Origin: Asparagus officinalis
Lineage: Eukaryota; Streptophyta; Magnoliopsida; Asparagales; Asparagaceae
Length of the DNA: 64,000 nt
Direction: 5' to 3'
NCBI RefSeq assembly: GCF_001876935.1
Contig: NC_033801.1
Span: 27,759,795 to 27,823,794 of the forward strand
Shown here: positions 10,975 to 21,316 of the stretch, one piece after another
Numbering within the stretch: position 1 is the first letter of the stretch
How the letters are laid out: each line of letters opens with the position of its first letter
Position numbers and translations under genes: made by a program
Notes under the pieces: model-generated
Seen by the model: the letters and a program-made list of their open reading frames with translations, nothing else
Database searches by the model: none
What the model was told of the DNA's origin: nothing

Positions 10975-11405
10975 CTCAAGACCCGTGCAAGGGTGAGCAC
11001 CATGCTTTTGCTTCAGAAACGCGGAGGTGAGCCTTGCGTTTGGCTTCTGAAAATGTGGAGGTGAGCCTCGCGTTTGTCTTGTGAAATGCGAAAGCGAGCC
11101 TTGCGTATTGCCTTTGAAACGCAGAGGTGACCTCCATGTTTTGATATTAGAATGCGGGGTGACCCTCACGTTTAGAATTTGGAATACGGGGATGACCCTC
11201 GCGTTTTGAATTTGGAACGCGGGGATGACCCTCGCGTTTGGAATTTGTAACGCGGGGATGTTCCTCGCGTTTAGAATTTGGAACGCAGGGATGACCCCCA
11301 CGTTTTGAATCTGGAACGTGGGGATGACCCTCGCATTTTGAATTTGGAACGCGAGAATGACCCTCGCGTTTGGAATTTGGAACGCGGGTATGACCCTCGC
11401 GCTTT
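10975..11405. repeat. Coding-phase minisatellite, units of about 36 bp
   Basis: About 11 units alternate an AACGCG(A/G)GG arm, a four-base spacer such as ATGA, and a CCCTCGCGTT arm, so each unit is a small inverted repeat. The minus strand is open through much of it and reads as a 12-residue repeat (NSKREGHPRVP type). It lies between the 3' LTR and the larger hairpin repeats. Confidence 0.75.
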
Positions 11406-11444
11406 AACAATGAACACTTGTCATTCTGTTGAAAAGAACAAGTT

Positions 11445-12475
11445 CATGGGGGTTTAACTATTAGAGGTGTGGTGTTAACATAACAGAAGTTTGTGGACTT
11501 ATCATCCTATTAAAGATGATTGATAAGTTGATTTTATCATCATAAGTGTAATGTTAACTTAATGATATTTTACACTTGTGATTTGAACAAGATTTTTGAG
11601 GACCTATGACTCTATTGAAGAGAGTTAATAAATTGATTTGGTCGTCAGGTGTATTGTTAACTTAACGGGGGTCTGTTGCAATTTGAGTAACTTTATGGAC
11701 TTATCATCCTATTAAAGAGGATTGATAAGTTGGTTTGGTTATCAGAGGTGTATTGTTAGCTTGATAGGGTTGTGTTACGATTTGAGCAACTTTGTTAACT
11801 TATCATCCTATTGAAGAGGGTTGATAAGTTGATTTGGTTGTCAGAGGTGTATTGTTAACTTAACAGAGTTGTGTTGCGATTTGAACAACTTTGTAGACTT
11901 ATCATCCTATTGAAAAGGATTGATAAGTTGATTTGGTTGTCAGAGGTGTATTGTTAACTTGACGGGGTTGTGTTGCAATTTAGCAACTTTGTGGACTTAT
12001 CATCCTATTGAAGATGATTGATAAATTAATTTGGTTGTTAGAGGTGTATTGTTGACTTAACGGGGTTCTGTTGCGATTTCAGCAACTTTGTGGACTTATC
12101 ATCCTGTTAAAGAGGATTAGTGGGAGAATTTGGAGGAAATAGACTATTAGAGGTGTATTGTTAACTTGATAGCTTTGTGGACCCGTCATCCTATTGAAGA
12201 GGATTGGTGAGAGAATTTGAAGGAAATAGGCTATCAGAGGTGTATTGTTAACTTGATAGTTTTGTGAACCCGTCATCTTATTGAAGAGGATTGGTGAGAG
12301 AATTTGAAGGAAATAGACTATCATAGGTGTATTGTTAACTTGATAGCTTTGTGGTCTTATCATCTTATTGGATAAGATTGATAAGTTGATTTTGGTGGTG
12401 GTACACGTTGAAGTGCTTATACTGTCAGAGGTGTTTTGTTAACAAAACGGTTTTGAGAATTCGTTATTCTGTTCG
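11445..12475. repeat. Tandem hairpin repeats, units of about 85-110 bp
   Basis: About ten units share GTGTATTGTTAACTTGA plus an inverted repeat ACTTATCATCCT / AGGATTGATAAGT around ATTGAAG. Some units carry changes in both arms, such as CATCTT/AAGATTG at about 12357. From 12079 to 12363 the minus strand is open and encodes a 30-residue repeat (QVNNTPLIVYFLQIL). The repeats lie in the 3' internal region, with similar arrays in every internal domain of the later block. Confidence 0.8.
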
Positions 12476-12961
12476 AGAAATAATAAATAATCAACCCCAA
12501 GTCTTAACTAAGACTTAGCAAGGAAAGAAGGGAGTTTCATGATTTACATGGGTAATATTTATTGAGAAATTTCTCGTTAATTGACATCATGAGCCTATTA
12601 CCTTTTTGATTAATGAAATAGCAAGTTCCACTCTAGTAGATTGACTCTACTACGAAGCGTCCTCATTTGGGATTAACTCCGTTGGGGATTATTTTTGTAG
12701 TTGACAGAGGTATTTTGTTGAATATGACAACTTAGAAAATTCGTTACTCTTAATCCAGTGAATTCCAAGTAACCAACCCTCTCTCCGTCTTAGGAGAATC
12801 TGGTGCTGAATGGTTAGCTAAGAAATATGCTAAGGCTTGTCCTTTAATAGCCTTTTGAGGTATAAATCGCATCTCGTGCTGCTATAATAGTATGGACCAT
12901 TTTGCGAGACGATAATTCAATGAAGACGGTCTCGTCATGTGCATCCAGGCAAATACCAAGA
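12476..12961. other. Element 1 internal sequence without recognisable coding
   Basis: This is a transition between the hairpin repeats and the gag C-terminal region. I see no ORF or repeat of note in it. Confidence 0.4.
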
Positions 12962-13495
12962 TTAGGCATTCTTTCCCCTAGTTTTCTCTGACACACTTAT
13001 CCACTGTTGGTTGTCAAGTAGATCGGGATGAACCCACATTATCTCTCCTTTTAGAGTAGTAAGGGGTACCAATCCTTTATCTTTTTGACCATACAGATTA
13101 GTATTTTTCAGGTGTAGTTCTCCCTTAGGGATAGTGACAATGCCATCGGGAGCTGCAATGGGTGGAAAATTCTCGAATTGGACCAATATCATGATAGTAG
13201 ATACGGTTTTCTGTCCCGGCTTTAGCTTGAGCACTTCAGCATCAATCAAAGCATGTAAGATATCTTTGAAGATGTAGCATCTCTTCGTTGAATGTTCTAA
13301 CGTCCTATGGTAAAGGTAGTAGTTTGGATCATCTACCTTCCCCACTTCTTCAAGCTGTTTAACTTCAGGGAGTTTCAGCTTGTTACTCTTCTGAATTAAC
13401 TTGAATAAAGAGACCACATGCTCCTCATTGAAGGAGTATTGCTTAGGTGCTCTTCGTTGACCCGACGTTTTACCCTTATTAGGTGATGGCCAAGG
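12962..13495 (-). pseudogene. Gag C-terminal region with degenerate zinc knuckle (element 1)
   Basis: The minus-strand frame is open for about 178 codons: NPWPSPNKGKTSGQRRAPKQ, then YSFNEEHVVSLFKLIQKSN, then YYLYHRTLEHSTKRCYIFKD and a tail with IMWVHPDLLDNQQW. The YHRTLEH..KRCYIFKD block is recalled from the region after the gag core in plant Ty3 elements, where it forms a C-x2-H..H..C finger. The first Cys is Tyr here, so metal binding is doubtful. The frame continues upstream beyond the nested solo LTR at 14618, whose insertion split this ORF. The apparent start Met in the solo LTR is not native. Confidence 0.7.
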
Positions 13496-13500
13496 ATTGA

Positions 13501-14612
13501 TGATAAACACGTAAAATATGCATTATCTTAGTGTGTTTTAAGCATGATTTACGGAAGTTTAATACATATTTCATGTTTAGATCGAGGATAATGCTGTTGT
13601 TTGTGTTCTTATATGTAGGTATTGGCTCAAGGTTGAAAGATATGATGATTGTTGAAAGTTGAACAAGAGTTTGAAGCAACAACAAGATTTCGAATGCATG
13701 GTTCGTGAAGAAAAATAGATGCATGAGTATGAAGATCTAGAATTTTGACCATGATAAAATTTGAATTCAGAAAATCTCAAAAGATAAATGTTGTAGATAT
13801 CTTCAACATGTTTCCAATGCAACTTGAATCACTTCATTCCGAGGTCACACGCAAACGTTATAGCTAAAATACAGAAGACTATACAGACAAGCACAAAATC
13901 AGCAAAACAGATTCCACCACACCCTGGTGTGGTGCGCGCCACACCCATGGAGCGGACCTTATCTTTTTCCAGATTTTTTAGGGACATATAAATAGATATT
14001 TTGGTTTAGGGTTTTGATATCTTTGGTTATGTTATCTTAGCCGTCAATTAGCAACTATTTTAGAGTTCAAGTATTGAAGGAAGATACTAATTTCTTGTAG
14101 AAGATTGGATTGCAAGTTCTTATTTTGAAGATTTCAATTGAAAGACGGGTTAATTCTTTCCTCTCTATGATTTATTTCTTCTTATGATTGATTTGCATAA
14201 TTACTTGATGTATTCTCTTATTCCAATCATGTGTGAGTAGATTTCTTGTCTAGGATTGGGAAATAACCCAACTTTTTGGTGATTGATGATGAATTAATAT
14301 ATATTCTTAGTGAATGTTTAAAGAGGATTTAGATTAATTTAGGCTAATTCATCCTTTCTAGATTAAACCAACACCGGGAACTAAAATAATTCATCATTGA
14401 GCATCGAAGTTATGGTGAAAACTCAATCCTGGCACTTCATTATATTGAATTCCACCTGATTAGCTATTTATTTTATTTCTTTTAATCTCTTCTAATTTAC
14501 TCATTAGTTTAGCTAGCCAAATAACGTGAAATTTGATAATTAACCCCTAGTCCCTGTGGGATCGACCTTGATAGCTACAACGAGTCTGTGCGCTTGCAGA
14601 TTTTGCTTATTA
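13501..14612 (+). mobile_element. Solo LTR (1112 bp) nested in element 1
   Basis: The ends are TGATAA and TTATTA, an inverted pair in which the final CA has become TA. ATTGA flanks both sides (13496-13500 and 14613-14617). It has no internal domain, so it is a solo LTR left by LTR-LTR recombination. Its family is unlike the others in this window. It carries a TATA box in + orientation, and near its 3' end CCCTGTGGGATCGACC, a motif common in plant Ty3 LTRs. A palindromic GGTGTGG/CCACACC patch lies at about 13917-13945. Confidence 0.85.
13987..13994 (+). promoter_or_regulatory. LTR TATA box
   Basis: TATAAATA sits in the nested solo LTR about 480 bp from its 5' end and would direct transcription on the + strand. 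Confidence 0.5.
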
Positions 14613-14617
14613 ATTGA

Positions 14618-16400
14618 CTTCAGTAGTCATAGTATCTTTCCATTTTGACCAGGAAGATTGAGCTTGGACCTATTGTGCAAGTGTTTCTGCTTACTTTCTT
14701 CTTCAACTTCAACCCTGACAACTATTTCTTGAGCCTGTTCGCCTTAAGAAACTAGTTTTTTCTAGGAGCGACACTCTACAACTCCTATTTGGGCTAAGAG
14801 TTAGGTCTGTAAGTTGTGTCGACAGGTTTCCACCAGAGTAGACTGTGTCATACCTGTCGGCCATCGAAGATCCACGCTTTGGAAACTCTCAACGAAGGCT
14901 TTGATGGGCTCTCCCGTCTTCTACTTAGTGGCAAAAAGGATAGTGACAGAGACTTCTGTGTCGTCTTCGAAGAATCTTGAGAGGAAGAGTCTCTCTAGAT
15001 CCGTCCACTTCTGGATACATCCCGTAGGTAGATTCATGAACTATTCAAAGGTGACCCTCTTGAGGGTGCTAATGAATAACTGAGTCAACACAACATCATT
15101 TGCTACCATATTTCCAGTCTGCGACTTAAAATAATAGATTATCGATTCGGTGATCTCGTGTCGTCGAAAGCTTGTAGAGTCGGGAATTTGAATTTCAAAG
15201 GATAAGGGGCTACATCCCATTCGGCGAGGTAAGGCCTCACAATTCCCTTTTCTTGGAGCTCATTTTTGTTAGCAATTGCATTGAGGCGGGCTTCAAGTTC
15301 TTCCATCTTAGCTGACCGAGGATTCTGCTCATTCTCAGATTCTTTCCCATCTTCAGAGGAAGATTATATATGGCGAGCTTCTTGATCCGAAGTCCCGTTC
15401 ACTTTTTCTTCCCCTTTGATGAAGAGGACCCTGTTCTTCTAGAGGGTTCGTGCTGAGGCGGCGAGTCTACCTTTTGAGAGTTTGCCTTGTTCGCAACAAT
15501 TTGGGCCATCAAGATCCGGAGTTCATTGATGGTCTCCTGCTGTGCTTTGAGCATGGCATGCTACTCATCAAGTCTCTTTATGAGATATTTAGGGTTTCCT
15601 TCCATATAAGCGGAGCTCTCATGTTCAACAAAAAGACGTTGAGGACTGAGACACTGTGATGGCCGAATATTCATCATCAGACTCAATTCCTTTATTCAGC
15701 CTTCGATAATCGACAGGAGGTATGACTCCCTTTCGAGTCCGAGTGTTTTGATAGTTTCCTTCAAATTCGCTTAGGATCTCTTTGACACTAGGAGACTGGT
15801 TCGTCTTTGACTCATTAGAGCTAGGGATTGATAACTTTCCTCTACCTATCATATTGATGGTAACTCCCATGTATTCATCATCTGAGGTTCTTTTCTTATG
15901 AGAACATCGTCGCTTATTGGCAGGGCAATGTTTGTCAATCGGTCAAACACTGACTATCTTGGTGCGAATGCACAACATCAGCATCTTGAGAGGACTGCAG
16001 AAATCAGTTATTCACATTGACATGAATTAGCGACTTATTGTACCGGTCTTTCTCTTGATAAGAACTCTCTCAAATCCGCCACAGGGACTTGAGAAGAGTT
16101 ACTCACTGAACATGAGTTTTGATTTGGAACCCCATGTCTTTGGCTGGATAGGACTGGTTCTTGATGGACATGGATTTTGTTGAGCCTTTAATCCGTAACT
16201 TCTTACATGCGCCCATCAGTCTAGTCACGCTACGAATAACCCAATATAGGGGTCTCGCTACCCGGTCAACGAGCCGAGGGTCCAGGGGGCAGCGTGCCCC
16301 TAGCTGGGGGGGTCCAGGGGGAGTACACAACCCCCCAACGGGGATCAGGGCAGCAGCCCAAAAGTCCACGATATACATCAGGTTCTGTATTGGGTTTCAT
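14618..16400 (-). pseudogene. Gag core of element 1, decayed
   Basis: The minus strand between about 15090 and 14800 gives a Retrotrans_gag-type (PF03732-like) pattern: KRVTF.-W..LPTGCIQKWTDLERLF, FLSRFFEDD, and TQSTLVETCRHNLQ. At least two in-frame stops interrupt it; one replaces the conserved Trp region seen intact at 31303-31575. Further upstream, 15870-15625 is open (MIGRGKLSIPS, VIPPVDYRRLNK), matching equivalent stretches in the 28-61 kb block. The protein would have been a structural particle protein. Confidence 0.7.
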
Positions 16401-16425
16401 TAATTGAGCCCAAATCTATTGTTTG
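16174..16425. repeat. GC-rich insert within element 1
   Basis: Compared with equivalent positions of the other copies (near 32690 and 57140), element 1 has about 250 extra bases here, rich in G and C runs such as GCTGGGGGGGTCC and CAACCCCCCAACGGGG. The overlapping ORFs on both strands look incidental. No terminal repeats or TSD could be fixed. Confidence 0.4.
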
Positions 16426-16439
16426 AAATCCATGTCGGT

Positions 16440-16745
16440 CACCCTGAACGTGACTGAACACATCGCGCAAGAGTCACGTTTTAACACCGAAACGCGAGGG
16501 TCGCATTTAGGCAACTGAACGCGAGGTTCGCGTTGAACAATTGAAATAGGAGGGTCGTGTTTTAGTTGAGCTGCGCGGAGATGACGCTCGCGTTCAATGC
16601 GGAGTTGACCTCCGCGTTTAGGCTTGATAACACGAGCGTCATGTTCTTCAGTGGCGACGTTAGGGTCGCGTTCAGAAACGTGAGTCTCATATTTAACGCG
16701 AGGCTCACATTTAGAAATAGAAACGCGAATGTCGCGTTGATCAGT
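16440..16745. repeat. GC-rich minisatellite between gag N-terminus and core (element 1)
   Basis: Repeated AACGCGAGG / CGCGTT arms with short loops match the 36-bp type at 10975-11405. Both strands are open over part of it. Equivalent spacers in the block lie at 32780-33040, 39130-39420, 42010-42300 and 57190-57480. Confidence 0.65.
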
Positions 16746-16752
16746 TTATCGG

Positions 16753-17235
16753 CTATCTCAGACATGTGCGCGTCACATGGATCTTCTTCTTCGACGAGCA
16801 GTATTCTTCCTCGCTTGTTTTTATGGCTTTTGCAGTGACATCACCATATGTATTGATCAGGTTGGTTGCAACAAAGGGCCTCTTGTAACCCGATACCCAT
16901 TGCTTGGGCACGGGTGTAGAGTCTTCAACCCGATTTACGAGTTCAGTCAAAGCCAGGTCTTCTCCTTCAGAGGAGGGGCTGTCTGAACAGTCTAATCCAA
17001 GGGAGAGACTCTCCTTTGGTGAGTTGGTTATGGGTGGAACCTTAGTGTCCTTAAATACTTTGTGAATCTTGTGCATAGCCTTAGGGCTAAGGGATTCGGA
17101 GGAGAGTAACTCCTCATACTTAGCTTGGTCGAACTCTACATTCAAAGTTTTGACTGTAGTCCCAACGAGGTTGGTGTCGGATTGCACCACCACTTCTTCA
17201 TCAGTGAAAAAGCTAGTCCACAGCAGAGTCGCCAT
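16753..17235 (-). CDS. Gag N-terminal fragment, element 1 (160 aa)
   Basis: The start at 17235 (MATLLWTSFFTDEEVVVQSD) matches the start used by all other copies (MTTLLGTSFFTDEEVV). It lies 5 bp inside the 5' LTR boundary and overlaps the primer-binding sequence, so the first codons are also the primer site. The rest is acidic and Ser/Thr rich (FDQAKYEELLSSESLSPKA, then PVPKQWVSGYKRP). It ends at a stop before the minisatellite. In an intact element the frame probably ran on through the minisatellite to the gag core. Confidence 0.7.
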   Translation of the reverse strand: MATLLWTSFFTDEEVVVQSDTNLVGTTVKTLNVEFDQAKYEELLSSESLSPKAMHKIHKVFKDTKVPPITNSPKESLSLGLDCSDSPSSEGEDLALTELVNRVEDSTPVPKQWVSGYKRPFVATNLINTYGDVTAKAIKTSEEEYCSSKKKIHVTRTCLR

Positions 17236-17239
17236 CTTT

Positions 17240-18456
17240 TGTTTGTGGGAAAAATGTAAGAAAAATTTGAGAAATAAATTTGTATTAATCTCCCTAACTG
17301 AATTAGGAAAAGGATGAATATAATTTCTCACATTAATCTCTCTCTAATTGATTTAGAAAAAAATTACAATTTCTCTTATCGGTTTCCTAATTTATAAAAA
17401 AGAGAAGGAATCGATGGAGATCATTTCCTTTGTTTAAAACTGGGTTCTTCTTGGTAGCGATGAGAGTTTGAATCTTGTATCCCATTGACGATCTGAGCAC
17501 CTCGCTTCATGGAACATTAGTCTATTCCTCTTGACTTGACATCGGGAAGAACTTGCAAGGCAAGTTTTAAACTCTGGACGAGTTTAAGAACTTTGGATGA
17601 GTTTAAGAACTATGTAAAAGAGTTGATTTTAGAAAGGAAATTAATCATTTTTAATTAAAATAATTGAGTAACTAATCTCCAAGTTCTTCCACTGAAACAC
17701 GGTTCAAAAAGCCAAGGCAAATTGCTCCAAAGCTTCAACAAAAGCCTTCACAAAAGCTCCAAAGAGTGCCGATCTCCAAGATGATCCAAAAATATCCTTT
17801 TTTAGCTGACATCTCAGCTATTTATAGGGGTTTATGGGGTGTAACCGACCCCTTAAATCACTCCTTAATGAGGGTTTATGGTCTTAATACATGCAAAACG
17901 GTTTTGGAACCGTTTAAAACGTATTTGATTGGCTCAAATGTGAGGTTTGCGTTCTGAAAATGACATTCGCATCTAACTAATGAAACGTGGAGCCGAGCTT
18001 CGCGTTTGAAGCTTGGAACGCGATAGTGAGCTCCGCATTTTGAACTTAGAACACGGTAGTGAGCTCCACATTTTGAACTTGAAATGCGGAGGTGAACTCC
18101 GCGTTTTGAACTTGAAACGTGGGGATAACCCTTGCATTTTGGTTTGAAGAGATCGTCAATTTGTAATATCTTTTTTTAGTATTACAAGGATCATCATCTT
18201 GTAGTCCCAGCATTCGGCTCTTTGAAATATGAGAGTCGTCAATTTGTAACTCTCATATGCTGTTGTGAAGGTCGTCAGATCTTAACCTTCGTCTGTTGAT
18301 GTGGAAGTCGTCAGATTGTAACTTCCATCTTCTATTATTATGAAAGTTGTCAGATTGTAACTTTCATCAGTCTATGTGAAAGTTGTTAGATTATAACTCT
18401 CATCATCAATACTTTATGGGGATCAGCTATCCACAGTAATTTTTAGACAGCCTACA
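17240..18456 (-). repeat. Element 1, 5' LTR (right)
   Basis: It runs from TGTTTGTGGG to CAGCCTACA. It carries the same minisatellite and mini stem-loop array (18146-18410) as the left LTR. Confidence 0.85.
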
Positions 18457-18461
18457 CATAC

Positions 18462-19288
18462 ATCTTCAAGTAGTTGGCTAGCAACTTACTTGAATCGAAG
18501 ATGTAGTTGATAGACTTGTTCAGAAATTGAACACTATCATTCCCTTCTAATAAGTTTAGAGAGTGTTAAGGCTCTCATTATACATACAGAGAAAGCCACA
18601 ATTAAGCCACCTCTAGATATATCTGGATTTATTACAAGTGATAAAGTAACTTCAGAAGTTATTGAAGCTTTATCAAAAAAGGTTAGTACTTCTAAATTAC
18701 TTACACTTGATGGTGAGCCATCTACTTCATCAGTCATTCATACTGACACTGAAATATCTGGCGAGGATAATGGCTTGGTTAAACAATATCAGATATTAGA
18801 AGTAGAAAATCAATTTTCTACTATGAAAAATCACTACACGCCCTAAACTATTAGAGCGTTAGTATTATAAATGACCTACTCCTATTGATGTATTATTCAA
18901 GGAGAATGATACATATATACATACAAGCCGAATATAATGGAAGAAATATTTATGAGTGGAATATTGACGGTTTATCCTACAATCAAATATATTCTACTAT
19001 GCATCGCATCTTGATGTATTCTACTGTCTGTAGACAGAATGGTAATTCCAATAACCTTATAGCTTCTTACATTATTTGTGGTTTTACTGGCATTTTAAAG
19101 GACAGGTAGGATAATTACCCCACACTTGAGTCCAGAAATGAAATATTAAATGCCATAAAGCAAGAAAATGCACAACAAAGTGAAGATGGTGTATATACAT
19201 TGATATTAGCTATAACAAATCACTTTACTGGTGCGTTTATAGACCAAGGTGAAAGAATTAGGACATTATTATAGAACCTTAGATGTCC
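18462..19288 (+). pseudogene. Endogenous caulimovirid, segment b: coat-protein region
   Basis: The + strand gives a long but broken frame: an acidic, Ser/Thr-rich stretch (18560-18840), then EYNGRNIYEWNIDGLSYNQI, MYSTVCRQNGNSNNLI and GVYTLILAITNHFTG. These are recalled from the capsid-type region of florendovirus-like Caulimoviridae. In-frame stops lie near 18844, 18868, 19107 and 19273. The frame is cut at 19288 by element 2 and resumes at 25485. This is a non-functional genomic fossil. Confidence 0.75.
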
Positions 19289-21316
19289 TTAAAAGCATCC
19301 TAATGCCACTAGGAAAGAACACTAGAGGGGGTGAATAGGGTTTATGCTAATCTAATCCGATTTAATGCTGATTAAAACTAATTGACAAGTTATCCTAGCA
19401 AATAAGATATGTAATGATTTATTAGTAAGGATAAGTAATATAAACAAGGGTGAAACAAGATAAACAAAAGATACAATTGTGATAGGGCAATGTAAACAAT
19501 ACAAACACACAATATGATCACGGAGTTCGGACCTTCCATCCTACGTCTCCACTCCCCACTCCTGGGGAGAAATCCACTATCACACCGGGTTTTTTACGCT
19601 CACCCGAATAATATTTACACCACACAATATCGGTTTTCAACGCTCACCAATCAACATTCACAATCATTCATAATGTAACTACACTAACTACCACCTCAAG
19701 TGTTGGTCTCTAGCCCGTGTCTCCCTCAAGTCTTAGGAATTATAACATTTCTCTAGGCATTACCACCTACACCACTCCTCTTGGGACGATTCTGTCTCTC
19801 ACCACACACTTCTCTTGGTGTATTAGTGTAATACAAACTGAACCTCATAATAATAGCTCACAACAAATGATTATTCTCTAAACAATGGGAGAACACAATT
19901 AAGCACAACTCAATATTATAATCTCTCACACCCCAAATTATACTATGTATGAAAATACTAAAAGCTCAAGTGGGTGTGTGTGTAACAATAAGATTTGATA
20001 AAATAAAATTAAACTAAACTCAATTTAAATCTAGCTTATGGAAATTATGAACAAAACAATAAATAGCTAAAAATAGAGTTTAGGAAAACTTCTCTATGAT
20101 AACAAGAGAGAGGGAGAAGAGTTAAATGCTCAAACACCAATGGATGCTCTCATCAAGCTCTTGTGAAAGTTTCTTCACAAACCAAACTTTTAAACACACT
20201 TAACAAAAACTTAAACCATTAAACAAACTTGTAAAACTCTTTTAAAACTTTTCTCTTCTTAGTTATGAACTGAGGATATGTGGGGATATTTATAGGAAAC
20301 CCCAAAGCCAAGAGAAAACAACAAAACCCAGCAAAAAGATAAAAATAGAAAAGCTAAAAAAAACTAGCTGTTGGGCCATCGGTCGACTGATCAGTCGATT
20401 GATGAGCTGACCATTAGAGTCAACATCCAGCTCGTCGGTCGACTGATAACTTGATCGGTCGACTGATGACCTCATCAGTTGACTAGTCAGTCGACTAAAA
20501 TAAAATAGAAACTTTTTGTTATTCCAGGTGATTTCTTCAGTCAACACATCAGTCGACTTACCAGTCGACTGATAACAGGTTATCGGCCTGAATCAAACAG
20601 TAAAACTAATTTTTGAAGTACCTTTAAAAATAGCAAATAAATTCTAAAAAATATAAAACTTTGGAAAATCGTTGTAAACATGTAACTGAACATGTTATAA
20701 AAAGAATTTTTGGAATTGTACTTCTTAATATTGAAAACTCATCATTTTTCATATATGTCAAAAAACATGAAAATTAATCATACATGTTTTTGTCATTTGA
20801 CATAAACACAATATTGAAACTTTTGTAAAATAATTTTATAGACTTAATACAATATTGAAACTTTTGTAAAATAATTTTATAGACTTAATGAATTGATATA
20901 AAATATTGTTATGAAGTCCATAAACAAATAATTCAATATTTTCACAAATTCATTTTTGTATAAACTTGAAAACTATAAAACCAAAACATGTATATATATA
21001 TATATATAACCAAAACGTGTATGTGTGTGTATGATTTGGAGCTTAAAGTACTAACACACATAATATAAAAACCTAAACTAAATATACCCAAGCTTGAACT
21101 TGGATTTTGACTAGTGTGCATATGCTTCATTCCACTATTTTCTTCCATCCTCCAATGAATATGATCGTGAAAGTTCTAGTCCATCCATTCTCCAATTTAT
21201 TGTTTTTCTAGAATACCTAATAAGAAAACATAAATACTAGACAAATAATATTAGGAATTGTTTATAATCATCAAAACAAGATTAGAAGATGTAGGCTCAT
21301 AACATGAGACCTAACA
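19289..21316 (-). repeat. Element 2, 3' LTR (about 2.0 kb)
   Basis: It ends CCTAACA next to the purine tract. It aligns with 23977-25480 and, reverse-complemented, with the LTR parts of element 3. The outer end has about 25 bp not matched in element 3, so 19289 is approximate. A 41-bp tandem duplication lies at about 20808-20890 and a (TA)n tract near 20990. Confidence 0.75.
20386..20580. repeat. Cluster of GTCGAC-centred palindromes in the LTR
   Basis: GGTCGACTGATCAGTCGA-type motifs recur about ten times with variable spacers. The same cluster occurs at 24630-24835, and a purer form (CGGTCGACCG) at 52637-52830 in element 3. Confidence 0.7.

Larger units (their letters stand above)
9592..18456 (-). 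mobile_element. Element 1: gag-only Ty3-like LTR retrotransposon (8.9 kb)
   Basis: Both LTRs begin TG and end CA on the + strand, and the 5-bp duplication CATAC flanks the element (9587-9591 and 18457-18461). It lies antisense to the window: gag and the primer-binding region adjoin the right LTR, and a purine tract (minus strand GGAGAAGG) adjoins the left LTR. The sequence after the 5' LTR, TGGCGACTCTGCTG, matches the primer-binding region I recall for Tat/Ogre Ty3 elements. Only gag-derived sequence is present and no protease, RT, RNase H or integrase was found in any frame. It therefore fits the TR-GAG class of non-autonomous elements, which need enzymes in trans. A foreign solo LTR is nested at 13501-14612. 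Confidence 0.85.

Noticed and set aside
14814..15083. Plus-strand 89-aa ORF, and the similar ones at 31298-31579, 37759-38016 and 55889-56077
   Set aside because: Shadow of the minus-strand gag core, which carries the recognisable family pattern.
16103..16403. Overlapping ORFs in the GC-rich patch (Pro/Gly/Arg-rich)
   Set aside because: Open on both strands because of base composition; the sequence is an insert absent from sister copies.
19600..20300. tRNA or other structured RNA genes suggested by repeated short palindromes
   Set aside because: No cloverleaf or A/B-box pattern; the palindromes belong to the LTR cluster.
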